From: Ailurus styani
Lineage: Eukaryota > Chordata > Mammalia > Carnivora > Ailuridae
Reading direction: 5' to 3'
Length of the DNA stretch: 64,000 bases
Assembly: GCA_002007465.1 (NCBI GenBank)
Contig: LNAC01001926.1
Coordinates: 4,432-68,431 of the forward strand
In this document: positions 11,517-21,265 of the stretch, piece after piece
Position numbering within the stretch: the stretch's first letter is position 1
Layout of the letters: each line of letters begins with the position of its first letter
Made by a program: the position numbers and the translations under genes
The notes under the pieces: generated by a model
Databases searched by the model: none
Told to the model about the DNA's origin: nothing
The model's input: the letters and a program-made list of their open reading frames with translations, nothing else

Positions 11517-12050
11517 TGGAATACCCATGATTTTAATGTTCACTTTTTCTAATGGAGTCTGATAGGTCTTGTCAAAGCACTTCAATTAGAAAGAATCTTG
11601 GTTTTATCTCTTTTTATCACTTCTCTTCTTCATTCTCTTCTACATTTTTATCTTCTAGCTCACTAATTATCTCTCCCATCTGATCTTCTCTATTTCCAAT
11701 GCTTTCTATTGCATTTTTCATTTCATTTATTGAGTTTTTCAGCTCTGAGCTTTCTGTTGACTTCATCTTTCGAATTTCAATCTCTTTAGTAAATCATTCT
11801 TTCTGTTTATTGATTTGATTCCTGAGGTCATCGTAGTGCCTTTTGAGTTTTCATGTAGCTGGTGGAGCTGCTTCATAATAACCTTTTTGAATTTATCAGT
11901 TAGCCTGCAAAATCTATAACTTTGGGTGCAGTCACTGGAAAACTTTCAGTTTTGTTGTGATATATTACCATGGATTTTTGTGGTGTTTGATAAAAAGTTC
12001 ATTTGTTGTTTCATTTAAAGTAACAAATGTCTTTATTATTTAGGCAAGTT

Positions 12051-12361
12051 TTTGTTTACTTTGATTCTAACAGGTCACAGATTGGTAATTATGGGCCTTT
12101 TTTGTATGTTCCACAAATTGGCACACAATTTTTATTTCTCCTACCAGAGCTGAGTTTCTACTGAAGTTGGGAGCAAAAGCAGAATTATTATTATTATTAT
12201 TAATTATTGCTATTATTATTTATTATTGTTATTAATTTATTTAAAGCTGCAGGAAAAATAGAGAGAAAGAGCAAGAAACAAAATAACAGGCTCTTTTGTA
12301 CACCTGAAACTAGTATAACACTGTATGTTAATTTTTCTTATTTTTTAAAATTAAGTTCAAC
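12051..12361. other. AT-rich stretch with ATT repeat and an L1 end
   Basis: An imperfect ATT/TTA repeat spans about 12184-12243. 'cacctgaaactagtataacactgtatgttaa' at 12302-12332 matches, in two parts, the end of the old carnivoran L1 3'UTR in plus orientation. Nothing else is recognised. Confidence 0.55.
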
Positions 12362-13213
12362 AAATCTGGCAGGAAAGTGAAAGGGAGCTTGTGGCACAGT
12401 GGGGGAAGTTATACACTTAGCACCCCAGTAGGGGACACTTGAGGAGTGGTGGGGGTCCCAGAAGTCCACGGTGCTGAATTTCAGAGCAAATATCAGGAGA
12501 CATTGTCCTTCAGATTTCTTTGCCTATTTCCCTTTCCTCAGTCATTGCAGTCTCTCCTCAAAGAAAGAGCAACAGGTCCCTCCAGCTGCAAGTGTCTGGG
12601 GGAGAATCTTGCTCATGGCTTTTACCCTCCACCTGCTTTTCCAGAAAGTTCTCACCGTCCCACTACTGGAATTTGCACCACTTTTCTGCCACTTTACTAC
12701 CACTCCTGCTGCCTCCACTTTGCAACCACTATTCTTGCTCCACAGCACATTCTGCTGTCCAATCCATCAAGTTTCAGGTCACAAATGTATGGATCTTTCA
12801 GGCATCCAGATGCACTGTTTAAAGGTTTTTGTTGGTGGTGTTCTGTTTTGGTTATGGATGCTGAATTATTTGTAAATCATCGTGGAGAGAAAAGGGGAAG
12901 AGCCATGCCATCAGAATACTGACATCACTTCCCCCTTCAAAAATTTGTTCCATTATATCTAACTTTAGACCATAACAAGTAAATCTGAAATGAACATTGT
13001 GTTATACAAAGTTGCATATAAGCATGCTTTCTCTTTCTCTTTTGTGTATACATAGGATTGGAATGGCTAAATCTTATGGTAGGTATGATTTATATGTATA
13101 TATTAAAAAATCTGACAGAAAATTAAAAGGGAGTTTGTGGTACCACAATGGGAGAAAGTACACATTTAATACCCCAGTAGGGAGATCTCTGAGTAGAGCT
13201 GGGGGTCCTACAA
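12362..13213. repeat. Unidentified segment bounded by ~105-bp direct repeats
   Basis: 12362-12463 and 13108-13213 align in the same direction at roughly 75% identity by eye (shared cores 'aaatctg', 'aaagggag', 'accccagtaggg', 'gggggtcc'). The 645 bases between them are less AT-rich and hold a plus-strand open frame at 12446-12922 (158 codons) with overlapping frames in other phases. No protein family is recognisable, so I do not call a gene. The segment could be an old LTR-like element or part of an L1 5' region. Confidence 0.5.
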
Positions 13214-13299
13214 CACAAAACAGAGAGAATGCCAAAAAAGAACAGCAAGAAAGATGGATGCATGATGATAAAGGGAAACATGACCCCACATCAGTGACA

Positions 13300-14138
13300 C
13301 AGAAGAGAGAGCTCAGATATTAACTTACAATATATGGTCAATTAATCTACAACAAAGGAAGCAAGAATGTACAGTCTCTTCAATAAATGATGCTAGAGAA
13401 ACTGGACAGCAACATGCAAAATAATGAAAGTGGACCACTTTCTTACACTATACACAAAAAATAAACCTAAAATAGATTAAAGACTGAAATGTGAAACCTG
13501 AAACCATAAAAATCTAGAAGAGAACAGAAGCGGTCATTTCCTTGCAATTTACCATAGTGATGATTTCCAGGTATGTCTCCTAAGGCAAGGGAAGCAAAGA
13601 CAAAAGTAAACTTTGGGAACCACAGCAATATCAAAAATATTTTTCACAGTGAAGAACATCATTAATAAAACAAAAAGGCAACGTACTGAATGTTAGAATA
13701 TATTTGTGAATGATGTATCCAATAAAGGGTTAATATCCATCCTATACAACAAACTTAGACAATACAACACCAATAATAATAAATATTATTATAATAATTA
13801 TAATAAAATAATTTGGTTAAAAACTCAGCAAGTGAATTGGGGAAAATCAGAATGGGACATGAACCATGAGAGACTGTGGACTCTGAGAAACAAGCTGAGA
13901 GGGTTATGGAGGGGAGGGGTGAGCCTGGTGGTGTGTACTAAAGACAGCATGGATTGCATGGAGCAATGGGTGTGGTGCATAAACAGTGAATCTTGGATCA
14001 CTGAAAATAAAAGACTGGGGAGAAAAACTGGACAGACGTTTTTCCAAAGAAAACATACAGATGACCAGCAGACACATAAAAAGATTATCAACCTCACTAA
14101 TCATCAGGAAATGAAAATCAAAACCACAATGAGAGGGG
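13300..14138 (+). mobile_element. L1 ORF2 fragment (plus), interrupted by a younger L1 tail
   Basis: Plus-strand L1 ORF2 is recognisable by 'cagatattaacttacaatatatggtcaa', read in parts, and by 'gacagacgtttttccaaag'. The coding frame is broken. It begins mid-ORF2 and ends abruptly at 'accacaatgaga' (14134), where it joins unrelated L1 5' sequence. Confidence 0.85.
13831..14013 (+). mobile_element. L1 3'UTR tail nested in L1 ORF2
   Basis: 'catgagagactgtggactctg', read in parts, then 'ggtggtgtgtactaaag', 'gagcaatgggtgtggtgca' and an AAAATAAAAG end show the terminal 180 bases of a carnivoran L1. The surrounding ORF2 text (aaactcagca ... actggacagacg) resumes on both sides. Confidence 0.85.
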
Positions 14139-14145
14139 TGCCTGG

Positions 14146-14265
14146 GAGAATCGTCATTCTGAACTCTGGTTCTGTCATATTACTAATGTCCGCATTGATT
14201 AGGTCCCTAGCCGTCATTACTGGCTCTTGTTCATTTTTTTGTGTTGATTTTTTCCGCCTTGTCAT
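14146..14265 (-). mobile_element. Start of L1 ORF1, truncated
   Basis: On the minus strand an ATG at 14265 opens a frame that begins MTRRKKSTQKNE and runs 40 codons in phase. This matches the start of carnivoran L1 ORF1, the RNA-binding trimer protein, as I remember it. It stops at 14146 because the element is cut there, not at a stop codon. The first 40 codons carry no damage, which suggests a fairly young source. Confidence 0.8.
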
Positions 14266-14393
14266 TTTATGCAGATAAGAATAGATGGATGAGAGAACTA
14301 AATACTAAGGGGTAGCGATGACCCCAGAGAAATATACACTAACCTACTCAGAAGAGACCTGGAACTGGGTAGAAAAGTAAGAGGGAAAAAAAA

Positions 14394-14876
14394 NNNNNNN
14401 NNNNNNNNNNNNNNNNNNNNNNNNNNNNNNNNNNNNNNNNNNNNNNNNNNNNNNNNNNNNNNNNNNNNNNNNNNNNNNNNNNNNNNNNNNNNNNNNNNNN
14501 NNNNNNNNNNNNNNNNNNNNNNNNNNNNNNNNNNNNNNNNNNNNNNNNNNNNNNNNNNNNNNNNNNNNNNNNNNNNNNNNNNNNNNNNNNNNNNNNNNNN
14601 NNNNNNNNNNNNNNNNNNNNNNNNNNNNNNNNNNNNNNNNNNNNNNNNNNNNNNNNNNNNNNNNNNNNNNNNNNNNNNNNNNNNNNNNNNNNNNNNNNNN
14701 NNNNNNNNNNNNNNNNNNNNNNNNNNNNNNNNNNNNNNNNNNNNNNNNNNNNNNNNNNNNNNNNNNNNNNNNNNNNNNNNNNNNNNNNNNNNNNNNNNNN
14801 NNNNNNNNNNNNNNNNNNNNNNNNNNNNNNNNNNNNNNNNNNNNNNNNNNNNNNNNNNNNNNNNNNNNNNNNNNNN
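14394..14876. other. Assembly gap (483 N)
   Basis: A run of N falls inside the GC-rich L1 5'UTR. Its real size and content are unknown. GC-rich repeat sequence is a common cause of such gaps. Confidence 0.98.
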
Positions 14877-15854
14877 TTGTTTGTTTGTTTCTCTTGGTCT
14901 TCTGGGGGAGGGGCCTGTTGCTATGATTCTCAAGTGTCTCTGCCCGAGGCGGATTCCCACCGCCCTCGCCAGGGGCCAGGCTAAGTAATCAGCTCGGGTT
15001 CGCTCTCAGGAGCTTTTGTTCCCTGAATGCTTTCCGTACCTCGTTGGAGGACGGGACTGAAAATGGCGGCTCCCAGTCTCCGACCCGGAGGAGCCGAGAG
15101 CCTGGGGCCTCAGCCCTCAGCCCGCCTCAGAGAAAAGCAGTCCCTCCCGTCTCCTGGTCTCCGGCCGCGCTCCGAGCTCACCCGGCCTGTGACTGAGTGT
15201 CTCTATCTCTGGCGCGGCCCCGCTTAGAATCTCCAAACCCGGCAGATCCTGCAGCCGCTCCCGCACTGCTGCTCCCGGAGGAGGAAGGTGAGTCTCTCCG
15301 GGTCTGCCGCCCGTGGGGTCCCCGCTCACAGATCAGTGGCCCGGCTGAGCTTCAGATCCCAGCCCAAGGTAACCCCAAGCTGAGAGACACCTCAGCTCAG
15401 CTCCGTCTCTCCCGCCGGCTTCTGAGACCTGGGAGCTCGGTCGCGCTCAGACACCCCTGGTCTTTTTGTGTCCCCGTGGGTCCTGAGACCACACTGTCCC
15501 TGCAGGGGCTTCACCCCCCGCTTGGTCTCTGGGGCGACGTCCCTCCGTGGAGCCGACTTCTCACAGTTCCGAGTCTGTGCTCCGCTGCTCGCTCCCTTGC
15601 CGGCAGCCGGCCCCTCCCCCCGGGGTCTATCTTCCCGTCGCCGCAGATTCACTTCTCCACACGTCCTACCTTCCAGAAAGTGGTCGATTTTCTCTTCCTA
15701 GACTTGCTGCTCTTCTTCTCTTCCATCTCCAGTAGAATTTGTAGGTGTTCAGAATGGTTTGATAGCTCTCTGGGTGAATTCCTGGGACCTGATGATAATC
15801 GGTCTCCTACTCCTCCGCCATCTTGCCGCTTTAGTCTAAATCATTAGTTTTATA

Positions 15855-15991
15855 TGCAGTGGTCCAAGATTCATTGTTTGTGTACAACACCCAGTGCTCT
15901 ATGCAATACATGCCCTCCTTAATGCCCACCTCCAGGCTTACCCATCCCCCCATCTCCCTCCCCTCCATAACCCTCAGTTTGTTTCTCAGAG
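15855..15991 (-). mobile_element. Short L1 3' tail
   Basis: The reverse complement of the L1 terminal block is visible: 'tggtccaagattcattg', 'acccagtgctctatgcaat', 'cctccataaccctcagttt'. It is truncated after about 135 bases. Confidence 0.85.
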
Positions 15992-17124
15992 TTAAATAGA
16001 CCCCAAATGTGCCTGGTAGAGATGGAGCTGATGGTGGGGAGAAGTACAAAAGAAACAACAGATTTTTACACTGGGGGAGGCTTCAGGGGAAGATGAAACC
16101 TCATCATATATGGCTTTGAAAATGAGTAGTGTCAAATTTCCTGAGTTCAAACAACCAGTATGACTTAAAGCCTGGAATTTTAAAAATTAGCAGGCTCAGG
16201 TCTGGGAGAGTCCAGAGGGCACTAGGAAGAGGACTCCCTGCCCTAAAAGAGATGGCAGGACAAACAGTCCATGGAGATACAGCAGAGAAGCAGCAGTTTG
16301 AAAAACTCTAGTTGCAGATGGGAGGGAGAATGATTTATTCATTTCACAGCATGTCCCAGAGAGGCAAGAATCATAGAAAGACCTCTTCAGGAACAAAGGA
16401 GGTGGAAGACACCATTTCTATCCCCCACTACCCAGCATAAACTGCCATCTGTAGGAACTATACCAGCACAACATTCCCTACCTAACTTGCTTATACTAAG
16501 CCCTACCTCAAGTCACCTTGGCAGATCCACCTGTCCCAGTCATGCCAGAGCCTCAGCTCTGGTACTCTGAGTCCCCTTCCCCAGAAGAACAGCACAAACC
16601 CAACCAACATCTTGTCTCCCAAACCACAACTTTTGCTGAATCTGAGTTCTGGCAGTCTGATTTCACAAGCAGACCACCGCACATTCTATTAAACCATGTC
16701 CCACAGAGCCAGGGACAAAACACTCCCCACAATAGGCAATGAGAGTCTCTGCAGACAGCTGGACTGAGGGGAAGAAAGAACAGGACTCAAGGCAGAGCAC
16801 ACACAAACACAGAGGAAACACTCCATGAAGGATCAGGTCCTGGGGAACAAAAGACACTGCACTTCAGGGAACTACAAGACTTGTTCTTCACAGGGTCATT
16901 ATCACCAAGAGTAGAAGATGTAGCTGGTTTCCTAACAAATAGACACAGAGAGTTAGACAAAATAAGAAGATAGAAAAAATATGTCCTAAATTAAAGAACA
17001 GGACTAAACTACAGCAAGACAACTAAGTGAAACAGATATAAGTAATGTACGTGATAGAGAATTTAAAGTAATGATTATAAAATACTTACTGGTCTTGGGA
17101 AAAGATTTCAGGACATTAGTGTGA

Positions 17125-17600
17125 TATTTTTTTTAATTAGGTTGTTTTAGTCACCATACAGTACATCATTAGTTTTTGATGTAGTGTTCCATGATTCATT
17201 GTTTGTGTATACCCACTGTTCTGTGCAATATATGCCCTCCTTAATACCCATCACCAGGTCCACCCATGCCCCACTCCCTCTGCTCCAAAACCCTCACTTT
17301 GTTTCCTGATGTCCATGGTCTTTCATGGATCTTATCCCACTCCGATTTACCCCTTTCATTTTCTCCTTCCTTCTCCTAATGTACTCCATGCTATTCCTCA
17401 TTTTCCACAAATAAGTGAGATGATATAATAATTGACTTTTTCTGCTTGACTTATTTCACTCAACATAAGTTCCTCTGAGATGCCCTTCAGCAGAAGAATA
17501 GATAAAGATGTGGACCATATTTACAATGGAATATTACTCAGCCATCAGAAAGGATGAATACCCAACTTTTGCATCAACATGGCTGGGACTGGAGGAGAAT
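17125..17600 (-). mobile_element. L1 3' end with inverted 5' part
   Basis: 17125-17477 reads as antisense L1 3'UTR plus the end of ORF2. 17478-17600 then reads as sense ORF2 ('tggaatattactcagcc', 'atcaacatggctgggactgg'). The two parts are adjacent segments of one L1 in opposite orientation, the mark of twin priming. Confidence 0.85.
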
Positions 17601-17624
17601 TTTTTTAATGATTTTTATTCATTT

Positions 17625-17668
<44 letters not shown>

Positions 17669-17819
17669 ACAAGTGGGGAGGAGGGTAAGGGCAGAGAAAG
17701 AAGGAGAAGCAAACTCCCCACTGAGCATGGAGCCTGTCTTGGGGCTGAATCCCAGGACCCTGAGATCATGACCTGAGCTGAAGGCAGAGGCTTTAACCCA
17801 CTGAGCCACCCAGGTGCCC
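17601..17819 (-). mobile_element. CAN-SINE with GA tract
   Basis: T-rich tail, 18 GA units (17631-17666), 'gagatcatgacctgagctg' and head complement 'cactgagccacccaggtgcc'. It sits at the end of the twin-primed L1. Confidence 0.93.
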
Positions 17820-20269
17820 TTAGCAAAACTCTTAACACAGAGATAACAAAGGATCAGTCAGAGATAAATACAGAAAATAAAGTAAAAATGGAATAAAAAA
17901 TTTAAAAATGGAATAAATGGAGAGTAGATGAAGCAGAAAATAAATTAACTACCTGAAAGGCAGAGTCATGGAAAGTAACCATGCTTAGCAAATGAGAGGG
18001 AAAATATGCAAAGTGAGAATAGTTTTAGGGAACACAGTGGCTCCACCAAGCATAATAATGCTTGAGATCCAGACAGAGATCCAGATCCAGGGTACAGAGA
18101 GATCCACCAACAAATTCAATAAGGACCATGCTAAGACATATAATATTCAAAATGGCAAAAAGTAGTGAAAAAATTAAAAGCAGCAAGAAAAAACAGGACA
18201 GTTACATACAAGGGAACCATTATAAGGCTATCAGCAGAGTTTTCAGCAGGAACTTTGCAAGTAAGAAACAAAGGGTATAATATATCCAAAGTGTTGGAAG
18301 GGAAAAATCTGCAGCTAAGACTATTAAATTCAACAAGACTATCATTCAGAATAGAAAGAGAGATAAATAGTTTCTCAGACAAAATCCAAACAAGTTCGTG
18401 ACCACTAAATTAGCCCTACAAGCAAGATTAAAGGGGACAATTTAAGTGGAAAGGAAAAAAACAAAAGTGAGATACAAAAAGTAAAACAAAACAAAACAAA
18501 CTCAGTAAAAATAAGTATTTCTCTAAAAACCAGTCAAGGGATTGATTATTCATAAAATAAAATAATGCAAAATATGATAGAATATGTCTTCAACTGGGGG
18601 GGCAGAGGAGTAAAGAGTGGGTTCAAACTTAGGCAGTCTTAGACTGCTCTATGCAGAAGATGTCATCTATAAAGCTCATGGTAACCACAAATCAAAAACC
18701 AGTAATAGATATGCAAACATAAAGAGAAAGAAATGCATGTATCACTAAAAAAAAGTCAACAAACCATGAAAACAGTAAGAATAGAAAGGATTAGGGAAGA
18801 ACTACAAAAACACCCACATGATAAGTAACAGAATGGCAATAAATACACATTTGTCAATAATTTATTTGAATGTAAATGGAATAAATGCTCCAGTCAGAAG
18901 ACACAAGGTGATATACAGTGGATAAACAAACAATACCCATCTAGAGACTCATTTCAGACCTAAAGAAACATGCAGATTGTAATTGAGGTGAAGGAGAAAC
19001 ATCTTTTTTCAAGGAAATGTATGTGACAAGAAGACAGAGGTAGCAATATTTATATTGAAAAAAAATGGAATTTAAAATAAGGAATGTAAAAAGAGACAAA
19101 GAAGGGCACTATATAATAATAAAGGGGACAATCTGACAAGAAGACATAAAATTTGTAAATATTTAAGCACACAACATGGGACCACCAAAATACATAAAAC
19201 AGTTCATAACAAACATAAAGGAAATAATCAATAGTAATACAATAATAGAGAACTTTAACACCTCACTTACATCAATGGACAGATTATCCAAACAGAAAAA
19301 CAGCAGTAGCTTAAAAAAGACCCACTGGACAAGATGTATTTAACAGGCATATTTAAAACATTCTATTCTCAAACACTAGAATACACATTATTTTCAATTT
19401 AACATGAAACATTGTCCAGAACATACCACATATTAGGCCATACACAACCCTAAATAAGTACAAAAAGATGGAGATCATATAATACATTCTTTTTCTGAAC
19501 ATAACACTTTAAAACTAGAAACAATGATAAGAAAAATATTATGGAAAGACTACAAATACATGGAGGTTAAATAAAATGCTACTAAACAATGAATGTGTCA
19601 ACCAATTAACTGAAGAAGAAATCAAAATTTATATAGAAACAAATGAAAATGTAAAGAAAATGGTCCAAAATCTTTGGGGTATAGCAAAATCAATTATAAG
19701 AGGGAAGAAAATAGAAATAAAAGTCTACCTCAAGAAAGCAAGAAAAATTTCAAATAAACAATGGAAACTTGCATCTCGTTGAGCTATAAAAGAAGAACAA
19801 ATCAAATGCAGATCCAACAGGAGAAACAAAATAATCAATATTAGAGCAGAAATAAATGACATAGAAATTTAAAAAAAACAGAAACAAAACAAAACAAACA
19901 ATAGAACTGACCAAAGAAACCAGGAGCTAAAACAAAACAAAAACAAAACAGGAGCTGGTTCTTTCAGAAGATTGACAAAATTAATAAGCCTTTAGCCAGA
20001 TTCCTAAAAAGGGAAAGGATTCAAATAAATACAACTATGAATGAATGAGAAATAACAACCAACATCACAAAAAACCACCAAAAGATTATCAGAGAGTGTT
20101 ATGGAAAAATATATATACCAAACAAATGGACAACCAGGAAGAATGGAAAAATTCTTTGAAACATGCGAACTAACAAAAGTGAGGGAGGAAGAAATAGAAA
20201 ATTTGAACAGACTAATTATTGGCAATGTAATTGAAAAAAACTCCCAACAAAAAAAGTCCAGGAACCAAT

Positions 20270-20465
20270 GGGCACCTGGGTGGCTCAGTGGGTTAAAGCC
20301 TCTGCCTTCAGCTCAGGTCATGATCTCAGCGTCCTGGGATTGAGGCCCGCATCAGGCTCTCTGCTCAGCAGGGAACCTGCTTCCTCCTTTCTCTCTCTGC
20401 CTGCCTCTCTGCCTACTTGTAATCTCTCTCTCTGTGTGTGTCAAGTAAATAAATAAAATCTTTAA
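20270..20465 (+). mobile_element. CAN-SINE, mustelid-like form
   Basis: Head 'gggcacctgggtggctcagt', 'ctctgctcagcagggaacc', 'gcctacttgtaatctctc', AAATAAATAAAATCTTT tail. An imperfect duplication (aaaagtccaggaacca / agagtccaggagcca) flanks it within the ancient L1. Confidence 0.95.
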
Positions 20466-20517
20466 AGTAAAAAAGAGTCCAGGAGCCAAAAGCATCACAG
20501 ATGAATTCTACTGAACA

Positions 20518-20694
20518 TATTTTTAAAGATTTTATTTATTTATTTGAGAGAGAGAAAGAGAGGGGAGAAGGTCAGAGGGAGAAGCAGGCTCCACATGGAG
20601 CTGGGAGCCTGATATGGGACTCAATCCTGGGACTGTGGGATTATGACCTGAGCCAAAAGCAGTGGCCTAACCAAGTGAGCCACCCAGGTCCCCT
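20518..20694 (-). mobile_element. CAN-SINE, short form
   Basis: Tail, GA tract, 'ggactcaatcctgggac' and head complement 'gagccacccaggtccc'. Flanked by ctactgaacat and ctaatgaacgt, an imperfect duplication. Confidence 0.92.
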
Positions 20695-21063
20695 CTAATG
20701 AACGTTTAAAGAAGATTTAATACCTATGCTTCTTAAACTCTTCCAAAAATATTAGAGGAAGGAAAATTATCAAATTAATTCTATGAGGTCAGTTTTACTT
20801 GTTACCAAAGCCTGATAAAGACAACAACAACAACAGCAATGACAATAACAACAACAACAAAAGAACATCAGGCTAATATCTTTCATGAACATAGATGCAA
20901 AATCCTTAACAAAATACTAACAAACGAAATCTGACAATATATTTTAAAAGTTATTCACCACGATCACGTGGGATTTATTTCTGGGTTGCAAGAGTGGTTC
21001 AATATTGGGAAATCAATCAACATGATGCATTAAAGAAAGGATAAGAACCATGTGATCCTTTCA

Positions 21064-21265
21064 GGGCGCCTGGGTGGCTCAGTGGGTTAAAGCCTCTGCC
21101 TTCGGCTCAGGTCATGATCTCAGCGTCCTGGGATCGAGGCCCGCATCGGGCTCCCTGCTCAGTGGGGAGACTGCTTCCTCCTCTCTGCCTGCCTCTCTGC
21201 CTACTTGTGATCAGATCTCTCTCTCTGTGTGTGTGTCAAATAAATAAATAAAATCTTTAACAAAA
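21064..21265 (+). mobile_element. CAN-SINE with 21-bp duplication
   Basis: Near-consensus copy ('gggcgcctgggtggctcagt', 'gaggcccgcatcgggctcc'). Target duplication of 21 bp at 21043-21063 and 21266-21286, core gatcctttca, with one difference. Confidence 0.96.

Larger units (their letters stand above)
6480..12050 (-). mobile_element. Long antisense L1 (ORF2 to ORF1), heavily interrupted
   Basis: Read on the minus strand this is one old L1. ORF1-type sequence lies at about 11560-12000, the endonuclease part at about 10330-10980, and the reverse transcriptase and downstream part at about 6480-10300. The frame is destroyed by stops and indels. Nested in it are SINEs (6599, 7070, 8525), L1 3' tails (7540, 10985), an RPL10 retrocopy (9173) and a tail-only insertion (11475). 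The L1 text resumes across the insertions, showing they are secondary. Exact ends are uncertain. Confidence 0.75.
14139..15828 (-). mobile_element. GC-rich L1 5'UTR and promoter, with gap
   Basis: The plus strand ends 'ctcctccgccatcttgccg' (15810-15828), the reverse complement of the typical L1 start (caagatggcggaggag). The 5' end is therefore at about 15828 and the element reads leftward. 14880-15828 is GC-rich and CpG-rich, as expected for the internal L1 promoter. It continues past the gap into 14266-14393 and then into ORF1. Everything 3' of ORF1 codon 40 is missing. Plus-strand frames here (15027-15847) are not genes. Confidence 0.85.

Noticed and set aside
12446..12922. 158-codon plus-strand frame as a possible novel gene
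   Set aside because: Three overlapping frames of similar length exist in the same interval, there is no recognisable domain, and it lies between direct repeats in repeat-rich DNA. Kept only as a finding.
14298..14960. 220-codon minus-strand frame
   Set aside because: Most of it spans the run of N.
15027..15847. Plus-strand frames of up to 216 codons in a GC-rich stretch, resembling a CpG-island first exon
   Set aside because: The sequence ends with the reverse complement of the L1 start and continues into L1 ORF1 on the minus strand, so it is an L1 5'UTR. Long frames are expected in GC-rich DNA.
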